Positions 36,746 to 46,604 of a stretch of 64,000 nt of DNA are shown here, in pieces (positions within the stretch are counted from its first letter, which is position 1; every line of letters starts with the position of its first letter). Under the pieces are notes generated by a model. The model did no database searches. It was not told where the DNA came from and worked only from the letters and a program-made list of their open reading frames with translations. The position numbers and the translations under genes are program-made. The DNA is from GWF2-33-9 sp964500435 (GTDB lineage Bacteria > Bacteroidota > Ignavibacteria > Kapaibacteriales > UBA2268), in assembly GCA_964500435.1 (NCBI GenBank), contig CAZCNL010000008.1, positions 80,191 through 144,190 on the forward strand, given 5' to 3'.

Positions 36746-38170
36746 ATGATGTTTAAAAGAATTAATCAAATTTTGATAGTAGTAACTGTGTTAACTATTT
36801 TCAGCATGCCGAAATTATTTGCACGGCAACTCAATTTAGATAGCGCAATTGCTATTGCAATTTCGAACAATGCCGATGTAAAAATCGCCGCATTAGAATT
36901 GGAGAGAGCTCGTTCTGCTGTCAAAGAAGCTTATGGATATGCATATCCTACACTCGATTTAACAGCACAATTTAGCCATTTTATTGAAAAACCAAAAATG
37001 GCATTTCCTGATTTTGGAGCTATGCTAAATAACTCAGTTTATGGAGTGTTATTCAAAGAAAAAGTTCTTCCTGAGGATAAAAACAAATTTTTACCAATGG
37101 CAACAACACTTCAAACATTTGCTTTAGCAAATAGCTATAATACTACTTTACAATTACAGCAAGTTCTATTTAGTTCGACTGTTTTCAAAGGAATAAGTTC
37201 ATCTGGCATATACAAAGACTTAGCTCGTGAAGCATTAGTTAGCAAAATATCTTCAGCAGTTTTGAATACCAAAAAAGCCTTTTATGGTGCTTTACTTGCA
37301 CAAGAAGTATTACGAATAACTCAAGAAAGTTTTGACAATGCGAAAAAGAATTTTGAAAATGTAAAAGCTATGCAAAAACAAGGTATGGTTGCTGAATTTG
37401 ATGCGTTAAGGGCTGAAGTACAGGTTGAAAACCTCCGTCCACTTGTTTATCAAATGGAAAGTAACTTGGAAATGGTCAAAAATAATTTGAAAATTGTTCT
37501 CGGAATTGACCAAAGTGAAGACATAACATTAGAAGGCGAACTTAAATATGAAGACCAAAAATTATTGTCGGAAAATGAGTATATAAATCTTGCTGTAGAA
37601 AAGAATTTCGATTTACGCACAATGAAGATGAAACGTAATTTCGATGAAGCATTAATCGATTTGGATATTTCGTCTTATTATCCAAACATTGCAGCATTTG
37701 GTAATTATACACTTGCTGGTTCAAGTGATGATTTCAATTTTAAAAATTATAGACAATCCCTTGTAGGAATTAACTTTTCTATTAATTTATTTAATGGATT
37801 TAGAACATCCCAAAAAGTAGAACAAGGCAAAATTAACGTAATGAAAACTGACGAATCTATTAATCAATTAAAGGATGTATTAATTTCTCAAATCAAAACA
37901 AAATTAGTAGAAATTAAAAAGATTCAAGCAAATATCGATGCACAAAATAGAAATATTGAACTCGCTCAACGTGCTTATAACATTTCTGAATTACGTTATA
38001 AAGAAGGAACTGGCAATCAAATAGAAATTGAAAATGCTGATTTAGCCTTACGTCAAGCAAAAACAAACCGTTTACAATCTGTTTATCAATATATTTCAAC
38101 AATTGCTGAAATCGAAAATCTTATTGGCAATTTAGACCAAAAATATTTAAAAATTAAAGTTGAAAATTAA
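36746..38170 (+). CDS. TolC-family outer membrane efflux protein
   Basis: An outer-membrane channel with two OEP repeats (about 30-250 and 270-465), rich in long amphipathic helices such as NAKKNFENVKAMQKQG and the ELRYKEGTGNQIEIENAD segment that marks the family. The signal peptide starts at MMFKRINQILIVVTVL. An upstream ATG at 36659 is in frame but overlaps tetR by 47 bp and would put 29 polar residues before the signal peptide; ATG at 36746 (or 36749) is preferred. It precedes the adaptor gene by 24 bp. Confidence 0.9.
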   Translation: MMFKRINQILIVVTVLTIFSMPKLFARQLNLDSAIAIAISNNADVKIAALELERARSAVKEAYGYAYPTLDLTAQFSHFIEKPKMAFPDFGAMLNNSVYGVLFKEKVLPEDKNKFLPMATTLQTFALANSYNTTLQLQQVLFSSTVFKGISSSGIYKDLAREALVSKISSAVLNTKKAFYGALLAQEVLRITQESFDNAKKNFENVKAMQKQGMVAEFDALRAEVQVENLRPLVYQMESNLEMVKNNLKIVLGIDQSEDITLEGELKYEDQKLLSENEYINLAVEKNFDLRTMKMKRNFDEALIDLDISSYYPNIAAFGNYTLAGSSDDFNFKNYRQSLVGINFSINLFNGFRTSQKVEQGKINVMKTDESINQLKDVLISQIKTKLVEIKKIQANIDAQNRNIELAQRAYNISELRYKEGTGNQIEIENADLALRQAKTNRLQSVYQYISTIAEIENLIGNLDQKYLKIKVEN

Positions 38171-38194
38171 TAAATAAAATAATGGAGTAATTAA

Positions 38195-39241
38195 ATGATT
38201 AATCAATTAAAAAAAGTAGCGAAGTTAATGTTCCTGTTTATTATCGCTGGTACTTTAATTCAGTCTTGCGGTAACAACAAAAAAGTTGAAACAAAAAGTA
38301 TGGAACAAATCCGTAAAGAAGAAGGTACGCCCGTTAAAGTTATGACACTTCAATTTGAAGATTTAAGATTACAGTTAAACTATCTTTCAACATTGGAAGG
38401 TTACAGACAATCTGTTGTTACATCAATGGTGGGCGATAAAGTTCAAAAATTTACTGCAAAAGTTGGAACTGCCGTAAAGGAAGGACAAATTGTAGTCGAA
38501 TTCCCTACTAATAATCCAGCATTGCAATTTGAGCAAGCAAAATTAAGTTACGAAAATTTCAAAAAAATGTACGATAGGATGGGCGCTCTTTTGGCTGGTG
38601 GCGAAACCTCCCAACAAAATTTTGATAATATCGAAACACAATATTTAGTTGCAAAAAGAAATTATGAATCTTTAAAACAAATGCTTTTTGTTGAATCTCC
38701 CATCAGCGGACTTATTGTCGAAAAAAATGTAGAAGAAGGTCAAAAAGTAAAAAATGGCGACAAATTATTCACAGTAGCACAAATCGATAGAGTTAAAGCT
38801 ATATTTTGGGTTTCCTACGATGAATTACAATATATTAAAAATGGAATGGAAGTTAATGCTGAAGTTAATGGCAAAAATTTTAAAGGAAGAATTTCCGAAG
38901 TCGCACTTGCAGAAGATCAAATGAGAAGAGCATTTAAAATTCAAGCTGAAATTCCAAATCCAAAACACGAATTAAAAGTTGGAATGAGTGTAAACATTTC
39001 GTTTGATTATTATCATAATCCACAAGCAATAGTTATCCCAACAAGTGCTTTGGCAGTTAGTTCAGGCAAAAATTATGTTTATTTAACTGACGGGACAACC
39101 GCTATTATGCAAGAAGTAAAATTAGGAAAAACTCAAGGCGATAAAATTGAAATCATATCAGGGTTAAAACCAAACGATAGACTTATTTATCAAGGTATAA
39201 GCTTATTATCCAATGGTGTTAAAATTAAAATTTTAGAATAA
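38195..39241 (+). CDS. RND periplasmic adaptor lipoprotein
   Basis: The membrane-fusion protein of the pump, 348 residues. The lipobox LIQSCG near residue 25 predicts an inner-membrane lipoprotein. The biotinyl-lipoyl-like halves (GTAVKEGQIVVEFP and EEGQKVKNGDKLFTV) flank a short helical hairpin with YENFKKMYDRM, and a beta-barrel domain follows. It links the RND pump to TolC. A GGAG ribosome site lies before the ATG, and the pump gene follows after 10 bp. Confidence 0.92.
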   Translation: MINQLKKVAKLMFLFIIAGTLIQSCGNNKKVETKSMEQIRKEEGTPVKVMTLQFEDLRLQLNYLSTLEGYRQSVVTSMVGDKVQKFTAKVGTAVKEGQIVVEFPTNNPALQFEQAKLSYENFKKMYDRMGALLAGGETSQQNFDNIETQYLVAKRNYESLKQMLFVESPISGLIVEKNVEEGQKVKNGDKLFTVAQIDRVKAIFWVSYDELQYIKNGMEVNAEVNGKNFKGRISEVALAEDQMRRAFKIQAEIPNPKHELKVGMSVNISFDYYHNPQAIVIPTSALAVSSGKNYVYLTDGTTAIMQEVKLGKTQGDKIEIISGLKPNDRLIYQGISLLSNGVKIKILE

Positions 39242-39251
39242 GGAGCAAGTA

Positions 39252-42200
39252 ATGGGAATTGCAGATTTGTCGGTTAAACGACCTGTGATGATGACAGTAA
39301 TTGTTTTGGTATTTGCTTTTTTCGGGTGGATAGCTTTACGTTCATTAAGTATGAACCTTATGCCTGATGTGAAAATACCATATGTTACTGTTCAAACCAT
39401 ATATCCAGGTGCTGGACCTAAAGAAATAGAAATGTTAGTTACTAAAAAGATTGAAGATGCTGTGTCAACAATCGAAGGAATTGATAACATTGACTCTTAC
39501 TCTCTTGATGGAGTTTCTATAATGATTGTCCAATTCGAGTTAGGAAAAGATGTTGATGTTGCTAATCAAGAAGTAAAAGATAAAATTGACCAAATTATTA
39601 ATAATTTACCAACGGATGCCAAAAAGCCAATAGTTACTAAAGTTGACCTTCGTGCAACTCCAGTTGCGGATATCGTATTAAGTGGTGATGCAAATCCGAG
39701 AGATTTATATGATTTTGCCGATAAAGTTGTCAAAGACCGCTTATCTCAAATTAAAGGTGTGGCAAACGTAACTATTAGTGGTGGGCAAGAACGTGAAATA
39801 CAAATCAAATTGAACCCTATCGATGTTTATAATAATATGATTTCATTACCAGCATTGATGGGGACAGTAAGCGCCCAAAATATTGATATTCCTGGTGGTT
39901 CATTCGAAATTGGAAGTCGTGAATATTCTGTTAGATTAAAGGGTCAATATGATTCAATTTCGACTATATTGAATACAGATATTCAAACTCCCTTTGGTTT
40001 ACATAAATTAAGTGATTTTGCACAAGTTGCTGATACAGGTAAAAAAATTAGTGTTAAATCATCATTTTATGATGTAAAAAATAAAATAAGATATGGCAAT
40101 GCTGTGCGTTTGGGATTGATTAAAAGTCCAGACGGTAATGTTGTTGATGTTGTCAATAAAACTAAAGAAATTTTGCCAGAAATCCTTGCAAAATTGCCAC
40201 CAGGGATGGAACTAAAAGTGGTTCGTGAAACAGCAAGCTTCGTTGAAAGTAGTGTAAACGATACATTAAGCAATATTTATCTCGGCATAATTATTACTGC
40301 GATTGTATTATTTTTCTTCTTGCACGATATTAAATCAACATTAATTGCAGCTATTACAATGCCAACATCGGTAATTTCATCATTTTTATTGCTACAACTT
40401 TGGGGATTAGATTTAAATATAATGACACTTTTGGGAATCTCAGTTACTATCGGTGTTTTGGTTGCAAATTCAATTGTAATACTCGAAAACATTTTCCGAT
40501 ACAAAGATTTAGGTTATTCAACTTACGATGCAACAATTAAAGGAACAAATGAAGTTGTGGTTGCGGTTTTGGCTTCAACTTTGACTAATCTTGTTGTATT
40601 TATACCACTTGCTAATTTATCCAGTATTGTCGGACAGTTTTTGAAAGCATTAGCACTTTCTGCAACATTTACAACAATATTTTCCCTTATTTATTCTTTC
40701 ATTTTAACTCCTATGCTCGCATCGAAATTTATAAGTGATAAAAAGAAAGAAAAAGGTGCTTTCAAGAAGTTTATGGAAGATAAAATTGATAATTATTTTA
40801 TAAAATTCTACGAAAAAGCTTTAACAATTGTACTGAAAAATAAAAAAATGGCATTGGCAACATTTGCGGCTTCAATCATTTTGTTTATAATTGTATTAAT
40901 GGGCTTCGGAAGCAAGCTTGGGTTCGAATTCCAACCAACATTTGACCAAGGTATTGCAACCGCTACTATTGAGTTGCCAACTGGAACTAATTTGGAAACA
41001 ACTTCCGAAAAAATCAAAGAAATTGAAGACATAATTAAAAAACATCCCGAAGTTGTCAATATTGTTACTGATTTAGGCAAATCAAGCCAAGTTGATTTGG
41101 GCTCAAATTTAGCTGTAATGACAATATACACTGTGGATAGGAAAGAAAGAAATAAATCAATAGACCAACTTACAAGTGAATTTACAAAGGAATTAGCAGT
41201 TGTCCCAAATGTTAAAATAAACGTTTTAGCAGGTCAAACAAATCAAGCCGGAAGTCCAATTGAATTTTATATTTTAGGTCAAAATGAATATGAAATTCAA
41301 AAAATTGCTGATAAAATATATAACGATTTCAAAACTATTCCTGGGTTAATCAACTTTGAGCAATCTACTCGTATAGGAAAACCCGAACTTACTATTTATC
41401 CAGATAGAACAAAATTAGCTCAAGTTGGATTAAACGTAAATGAGTTAGCTTTTTCATTACGTTCTGCTATTGAAGGAATGGCTACATCAAAATATAAATA
41501 TAATAATGAAGAATATGATTTAACAATTAAAATGACTACTGAATCAGTCGATTCCCCAGAAAAAATATCTAGTTTGCCGATTGTTACAAAAGCAGGAGTA
41601 TTCAAACTCTCCGACCTTGCTGAAATTAAATTCACTCCTGGTCCTACAAAGATTTTGCATAGAGATAAATTTAAAACAGTTAAATTCACCGGTGCACCTG
41701 CTCCTGGTATTCCACTCGGAAATATTACTTCAGAAGTTGAAAAAAGAATTGCTCAAATTAAAATGCCAATTGGATATAGCTTTGCTTGGGGCGGTAGTTC
41801 AAAAATTTTCAAGCAAATGATGATGGATTTAATGTTCGCATTCTTCGTTGGTATTTTCTTAACTTATTTACTTTTAGCTGCTATGCTCGAAAGTTTTATA
41901 CAACCTTTGTATATTCTAATTACCGTTCCGCTTGGATTGATTGGTGTTATTTTATCGGCTTATTTCACTAATACTGCTCTTGGTATCACTGCTTTGATGG
42001 GTATAATCTTGCTAACTGGTATTGTAGTTAATAATGCAATTTTGGTATTAGACCTGGTAAATCAATTAATTCGTGAAGAAGGAAAGCATATAAAAGAAGC
42101 TCTGATTTACGCTTCCGTTGTAAAACTCAAACCAATTATTATGGCTAATGCCGCTTTAGCACTTGCTATGTTACCTTTAGCTTTAGGAATTGGTGATGCT

Positions 42201-42353
42201 GGTGTCGAAATGAGACAACCTCTTGGTATCGTTACTATTGGTGGTATTGTTGCTTCGACTATTTTGACAATTTTTGTTGTTCCTGCTCTTTATTACATTT
42301 TCGCTCGAGAAAAGAAACACAACAATCCTCAAACTTCCCAAACTATTGCTTAA
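39252..42353 (+). CDS. RND transporter lacking usual proton-relay Asp
   Basis: An AcrB-type inner-membrane pump of 1033 residues with the usual twelve transmembrane segments and two large periplasmic domains. The start GIADLSVKRPVMMTVIV is canonical. In transmembrane helix 4 the relay motif reads LVANSIVILEN where most HAE1 pumps have LVDDAIVVVEN or LVDNSIVVLEN, so both aspartate positions are lost (Ala, Asn). Helix 10 reads GIVVNNAILVLD, where AcrB has a lysine. Proton coupling may therefore differ. It is the last gene of the operon, with an AAGGAG ribosome site and a strong terminator downstream. Confidence 0.93.
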   Translation: MGIADLSVKRPVMMTVIVLVFAFFGWIALRSLSMNLMPDVKIPYVTVQTIYPGAGPKEIEMLVTKKIEDAVSTIEGIDNIDSYSLDGVSIMIVQFELGKDVDVANQEVKDKIDQIINNLPTDAKKPIVTKVDLRATPVADIVLSGDANPRDLYDFADKVVKDRLSQIKGVANVTISGGQEREIQIKLNPIDVYNNMISLPALMGTVSAQNIDIPGGSFEIGSREYSVRLKGQYDSISTILNTDIQTPFGLHKLSDFAQVADTGKKISVKSSFYDVKNKIRYGNAVRLGLIKSPDGNVVDVVNKTKEILPEILAKLPPGMELKVVRETASFVESSVNDTLSNIYLGIIITAIVLFFFLHDIKSTLIAAITMPTSVISSFLLLQLWGLDLNIMTLLGISVTIGVLVANSIVILENIFRYKDLGYSTYDATIKGTNEVVVAVLASTLTNLVVFIPLANLSSIVGQFLKALALSATFTTIFSLIYSFILTPMLASKFISDKKKEKGAFKKFMEDKIDNYFIKFYEKALTIVLKNKKMALATFAASIILFIIVLMGFGSKLGFEFQPTFDQGIATATIELPTGTNLETTSEKIKEIEDIIKKHPEVVNIVTDLGKSSQVDLGSNLAVMTIYTVDRKERNKSIDQLTSEFTKELAVVPNVKINVLAGQTNQAGSPIEFYILGQNEYEIQKIADKIYNDFKTIPGLINFEQSTRIGKPELTIYPDRTKLAQVGLNVNELAFSLRSAIEGMATSKYKYNNEEYDLTIKMTTESVDSPEKISSLPIVTKAGVFKLSDLAEIKFTPGPTKILHRDKFKTVKFTGAPAPGIPLGNITSEVEKRIAQIKMPIGYSFAWGGSSKIFKQMMMDLMFAFFVGIFLTYLLLAAMLESFIQPLYILITVPLGLIGVILSAYFTNTALGITALMGIILLTGIVVNNAILVLDLVNQLIREEGKHIKEALIYASVVKLKPIIMANAALALAMLPLALGIGDAGVEMRQPLGIVTIGGIVASTILTIFVVPALYYIFAREKKHNNPQTSQTIA

Positions 42354-42376
42354 GATTTAGCTTATTATTTTATTTT

Positions 42377-42408
42377 AGAGGTTGTCTTAATTGACAACCT
42401 CTTTTTTT
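42377..42408 (+). terminator. Rho-independent terminator of the RND operon
   Basis: AGAGGTTGTC and GACAACCTCT form a perfect 10-bp stem around TTAATT, followed by seven T residues. It lies 23 bp after the pump stop and ends the tetR-tolC-adaptor-pump transcript. Confidence 0.9.
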
Positions 42409-42490
42409 ATTTATATAATTTAACAAGCAAATTTTGAAAAAAAATAATAAAAAATTTTATTTACTATGTACTAACAAATAAAGATAAAAT

Positions 42491-42519
42491 AAAAAAGGCT
42501 GCCTTAACGAGACAACCTT
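42491..42519 (-). terminator. Rho-independent terminator of sod
   Basis: On the minus strand AAGGTTGTC pairs with GGCAGCCTT (two G-U pairs) around a TCGTTAA loop, followed by a T-run. It lies 57 bp beyond the superoxide dismutase stop. The stem resembles the facing terminator at 42377, so the two may share an origin. Confidence 0.75.
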
Positions 42520-42575
42520 GTACCTTTGGAGGGGTAAATTTTATTTAAACTTTATTAAATTATAATTTTATAAAA

Positions 42576-43253
42576 CTATAAACCTAAAATTGTTTTTGCT
42601 TCTTGATAACGTCTTTCGACTTCTTCCCAATTAACAACGTTCCAAAAGTTATTGACATAATCAGCACGTAAATTCTTGTATTTTAAATAATAAGCATGTT
42701 CCCAAACATCGATAGTCAAAAGTGGTAAGCCTTGTTGGTCAGCATAATCCATCAAAGGATTCACTTGATTTGGAGTTGATGAAATAAATAAGTTGCCATC
42801 TGTAGCCATATTTAACCAAGCCCAGCCACTTCCAAAACGTCCCATAGCTGCTGCTGAGAATTGTTGTTTGAAATTATCGAATGAGCCAAATTTATTTGTG
42901 ATTGCTTGTGCTGATTCGCCAACTGGCGCTTTTGTGCTGTTTGCAGTCATCATATTCCAAAAGAATATATGATTTAAAAAGCCACCTGCATTGTTTTTCA
43001 ATCCATCGCTATATTTGCTTATTTCTTTGAAAACTTGCATCAAAGAAGTACCAGATGTAACTTCTTGGTCGTAAAAGTTTTTGAAATTGTTTCTATATGC
43101 CCTGTGGTGCTTGTCATAATGTGTTTCCATTGTTAATGCATCAATATTTGGTTCTAAAAAATCATATGCATAAGGTAATGGTGGTAATTCGAAAGGATAA
43201 AGAATTTGATTTTCAGAAAGTAATTCGATATTTGCTTGAATTGGATTTGCCAT
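42576..43253 (-). CDS. Fe/Mn superoxide dismutase
   Basis: The enzyme detoxifies superoxide. The metal ligands are seen in ETHYDKHHRAYRNNF, the NAGGFLNHIFFW segment and DVWEHAYYLKYKN, with GSGWAWL between them. The 225-residue length is slightly above the usual 200 because of an N-terminal extension of about 25 residues (no clear signal peptide). Metal choice cannot be decided by eye. An AGGAGA ribosome site precedes the ATG. Confidence 0.95.
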   Translation of the reverse strand: MANPIQANIELLSENQILYPFELPPLPYAYDFLEPNIDALTMETHYDKHHRAYRNNFKNFYDQEVTSGTSLMQVFKEISKYSDGLKNNAGGFLNHIFFWNMMTANSTKAPVGESAQAITNKFGSFDNFKQQFSAAAMGRFGSGWAWLNMATDGNLFISSTPNQVNPLMDYADQQGLPLLTIDVWEHAYYLKYKNLRADYVNNFWNVVNWEEVERRYQEAKTILGL

Positions 43254-43374
43254 AACTTTTCTCCTATTTAATATTAAATTTAATTAAATTAATTTTTAGT
43301 TTTAACGAATTTGACTCGTTCTAATTGCATATTTTTGCTTTTTTTATAATTTCGAATAAATTAATTTGGACAAT

Positions 43375-45024
43375 ATGAAAAAATTACTATTTGTTTTATA
43401 TGCTTTTTGCTTTTTTCCATTATTAACACTTGCACAAAAAGATTTTGGAAATATTTCTGGCAACATTTTAATTGAAGCACAATCTTATAAAGCTGATTCA
43501 TTAATTGAAGCAAAAGATACTCCTGAAAAAGTTTTGAGTAATTCATCTTTAAATTTGTTTTACCGCTTACATCAATTTGAAATAGCCGTACGGTTTGAAG
43601 CTTTTTTAAATCCAATATTAGGTATTGACACAAGATACAAAGGTACAGGCATAGGATACCGAAACATCACTTATCGTGGTGAAAAAATCGAAGCAACAGC
43701 AGGCAACTTTTACGAGCAATTCGGAAGCGGCTTAATATTGCGTTCTTACTATGATTCACAATTAGGAATTGATAACTCAATCGAGGGTATGCGTGTCGTT
43801 CTTAAACCAATTGCTGGGCTCGAAGTAAAAGGACTAATAGGCAAGATGCGTAAATTCTGGGATTTTAGTAATTCAATCATTAGAGCCGGGAATTTAGACT
43901 TAAATACCAAAAAATTATTTCCATCATTTTTACCAAAAGATTGGAACTTGAATCTTGGTGCTTCTTTCGTTAGTAAGTTTGAAAATGATGATAATCCTAC
44001 ATTAAAATTACCTTTAAATGAATTTTCATATTCTGGACGATTTGGGTTATATGCCGATATCATTTCTGTTGAAGGTGAATTTGCAATTACTGATAATCAC
44101 CCATCTATGATTAATAATTTCACGTATAATAAAGGAAATGCTGTTTTACTCAATGTTTCATATTTAGGAAACGGAATTGGTTCTACTATTTCATTTCATA
44201 GGGTTGACAATATGGATGAAAGAGCTGAAACAAACGCACTTGGTAATGTTTTAACTATGAATTATATTCCATCATTAACAAAACAACATTTATTTTCAAA
44301 ATATACTCTTATGCCTTATGGCTCGCAACTAAACGGTGAAATAGGTTTGCAATGGGATGCCAATTATCATCTTGAAGAAAATTCGTTTTTGGGTGGTCCT
44401 CTTGGCGCCGAATTTGCAATAAATTATTCAAGGATTTCTACAATCAAAAAAAATGCTCTTGACAAATATACTTACGACGCACCATTTTTTGAAATTGGCG
44501 ATACTTTACTTTTCGAAGATATAAATTTTGAATATACTCGATACTTAACAAATGATTTTGAAGCAACAATTAGATTTGCTCATATAACAAATAACAAGGA
44601 CTTTTTATTTTTTAGTGGAGCTGCCCATTTTGGTAAAGTTTACGGTAATTTCTTAGGTTTGGAATCATCTTATATAATAAATCAGAATTTATCTTTGCAC
44701 ACAAAACTCGAACATCTTTGGCAAAAGCAGGATTCCACGTTAGTTGAAGAAGATAATGAAAATGGTAATTGGTTGTCGGGTCTTGCTGAACTGTCTATAC
44801 AAAGTAAACTGATGCTTTCATTTATGTTTGATTATAACTACGGTAATTACTTCGAAAATCGAAAGTTGTTTTATTTTAATTCAAATATTGCATATTTATT
44901 TGATGCAACAAGAATATCTTTAAGTTATGGACGAAACTCAGGTGGCGTTTTATGTATTGGTGGAGTATGCCGAAGTGTTCCCGCAACAAATGGGTTTTAT
45001 TTATCGATAAATAGTTCATTTTAA
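43375..45024 (+). CDS. DUF6029-like outer-membrane protein
   Basis: The protein starts with a signal peptide (MKKLLFVLYAFCFFPLLTLAQ) and continues as a beta-rich chain with aromatic-glycine repeats, typical of an outer-membrane barrel of the Bacteroidota DUF6029 group. Segments such as NFYEQFGSGLILRSYYD and a C-terminal Y-x-S-I-N-S-S-F-like end support this. A TTG at 43366 is in frame but would add three residues; the ATG at 43375 fits the signal peptide better. The function is unknown. It is monocistronic and convergent with the EamA gene, 4 bp away. Confidence 0.75.
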   Translation: MKKLLFVLYAFCFFPLLTLAQKDFGNISGNILIEAQSYKADSLIEAKDTPEKVLSNSSLNLFYRLHQFEIAVRFEAFLNPILGIDTRYKGTGIGYRNITYRGEKIEATAGNFYEQFGSGLILRSYYDSQLGIDNSIEGMRVVLKPIAGLEVKGLIGKMRKFWDFSNSIIRAGNLDLNTKKLFPSFLPKDWNLNLGASFVSKFENDDNPTLKLPLNEFSYSGRFGLYADIISVEGEFAITDNHPSMINNFTYNKGNAVLLNVSYLGNGIGSTISFHRVDNMDERAETNALGNVLTMNYIPSLTKQHLFSKYTLMPYGSQLNGEIGLQWDANYHLEENSFLGGPLGAEFAINYSRISTIKKNALDKYTYDAPFFEIGDTLLFEDINFEYTRYLTNDFEATIRFAHITNNKDFLFFSGAAHFGKVYGNFLGLESSYIINQNLSLHTKLEHLWQKQDSTLVEEDNENGNWLSGLAELSIQSKLMLSFMFDYNYGNYFENRKLFYFNSNIAYLFDATRISLSYGRNSGGVLCIGGVCRSVPATNGFYLSINSSF

Positions 45025-45028
45025 CATT

Positions 45029-45916
45029 TTATCGCAAAAATAATATTGCTATTCCTAAAACAGCAATTATAGAACCAACATAAGCTGTCCAATGCAATTT
45101 TTCTTTATATGCAAAATAAGAAATTGGAAGCATTAAAATTGGTGTGGTTGACATTAAAGTCGATGCAATGCCAACTTTTGCATAAGTTATTGCTACAAGG
45201 CTTAATGTTATACCCAAAAAAGGCCCTAAAATAGCTCCTATCGTTGGTGCTAAAATTGATTTTTTATGTTCAGAATATGCTTTATAACCAAATTTGTAGC
45301 GTTTCGTGAGTAATCCAATAGGAATTAGCATAATCCAGGCGGAAAAAATGCGTGTGAAACTCGCTACAAATGGATGAATTTCGGCATTATTTAGTGCAAT
45401 TTTTGCAAAAATTAAACCTGACGCTTGACCGAGCATACCTAAAAATGCCCATAAAAATCCCATTTTATTTTTAATTGTTATTTTATTCGATTCTTTATCT
45501 CTTTCGAGCACAACTATGGAAACACCAAGTGTTGTAGTTAAAATACCAATAATTGCCCAACTCCCAAGTGATTCTCCTAAAAAGATATATGCCAATATTG
45601 CCGCAACCGGTGGAGCAAATGACATTACTAAAAGGGAAATTCGGGGTCCTATTTCTGAAAATGCTTTAAATAAAAAAGTATCTCCTAAAACTAAACCGGT
45701 TATTGAGCTTAAAACTAAATATTCGATTTGATAAAAGGTAATGTGTGGAATAATTCCAAAAATAATAATTGTAGCAAATAAATACACTGCTGCAAAAAAT
45801 AATCTATCTATATTAAGTTGAATTACTCCAACTTTTTTAACTCCAAAAGTGAAAAAAAGGGATGAAAACGACCAAAATAATGCCGTCGCAAGTCCTGCTA
45901 TTTCGCCAATTAGCAT
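45029..45916 (-). CDS. EamA/DMT family transporter
   Basis: A 295-residue membrane protein with about ten transmembrane segments in two EamA repeats (about 5-135 and 150-290); LGDTFLFKAFSEIGPR and the ATLMSTTPILMLPISY segment are typical. Members export amino acids or metabolites; the substrate is unknown. It is the last gene of the purN-lipoprotein-CheR-EamA minus-strand run, 64 bp after the CheR-like gene. Confidence 0.85.
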   Translation of the reverse strand: MLIGEIAGLATALFWSFSSLFFTFGVKKVGVIQLNIDRLFFAAVYLFATIIIFGIIPHITFYQIEYLVLSSITGLVLGDTFLFKAFSEIGPRISLLVMSFAPPVAAILAYIFLGESLGSWAIIGILTTTLGVSIVVLERDKESNKITIKNKMGFLWAFLGMLGQASGLIFAKIALNNAEIHPFVASFTRIFSAWIMLIPIGLLTKRYKFGYKAYSEHKKSILAPTIGAILGPFLGITLSLVAITYAKVGIASTLMSTTPILMLPISYFAYKEKLHWTAYVGSIIAVLGIAILFLR

Positions 45917-45980
45917 TTTATTCCTTTGTTATTTAATTTAAATTAATTTTATTTCAATAAAATTTTAAATAAATTTTAAT

Positions 45981-46586
45981 CTATTGAATTTTAACATAAA
46001 TATTTGCATCATTCAAAACTTTTTCAAAACGTGCAGATAACTCTGCTGGTAAAGATTGCGTTTGTTCTGTTACTAAATATCCACCAATTTTCAAGCTGTC
46101 AAAAAACATTTTTATTACTGCTAATTGACTTTGAAATGGAAAATGTAAAAGAACATTTTTACAAACAATTGCATCGAAGTTTTGCCCAATTGGCTGCAAT
46201 TCCAATAGATTATGCTTGTGATATTCCAACGAATTTAAGATTTTAGAAACTAACTTATAATTGTTATCTTCGTCATTTTTTATAAAGTACTTTTCCAAAA
46301 TTCCATCGGGCAAGCGGGATAATTGGTCTAATGGATAAATCCCGTTTTTGATTGTAATGCCATAAGTGTCTTGTTCATCAATATCAGTTGCAACAATTTT
46401 AATTTTGTTAAAATCGGTTTCGGACAAAATTTCTGCAAGTATAATTGATAATGTATATGGTTCTTGACCTTTTGCGCATCCAGCATCCCAAATACGCAAA
46501 TGACTTGTTTCCTTAATCTTTTCTGCTAATAAATTAGCAAGATGATTTAACGTGTGCCTATCTCTGAAAAAAAATGTAAATGCCAT
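45981..46586 (-). CDS. CheR-type methyltransferase without N-domain
   Basis: The 201 residues cover the SAM-binding domain of CheR, which methylates chemoreceptors: FFFRDRHTL at the start, then the SAM motif WDAGCAKGQEPYTL, VATDIDEQD and FDAIVCKNVLLHF, ending in LKIGGYLVTEQTQSLP. The usual N-terminal helical domain is absent, and an in-frame stop two codons before the ATG shows it is not simply mis-started. No receptor, CheA or CheB is near. It may act in chemotaxis with genes elsewhere or methylate another target. A lipoprotein gene precedes it by 18 bp. Confidence 0.82.
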   Translation of the reverse strand: MAFTFFFRDRHTLNHLANLLAEKIKETSHLRIWDAGCAKGQEPYTLSIILAEILSETDFNKIKIVATDIDEQDTYGITIKNGIYPLDQLSRLPDGILEKYFIKNDEDNNYKLVSKILNSLEYHKHNLLELQPIGQNFDAIVCKNVLLHFPFQSQLAVIKMFFDSLKIGGYLVTEQTQSLPAELSARFEKVLNDANIYVKIQ

Positions 46587-46604
46587 ATTTTTTAACTTAA
46601 ATTA

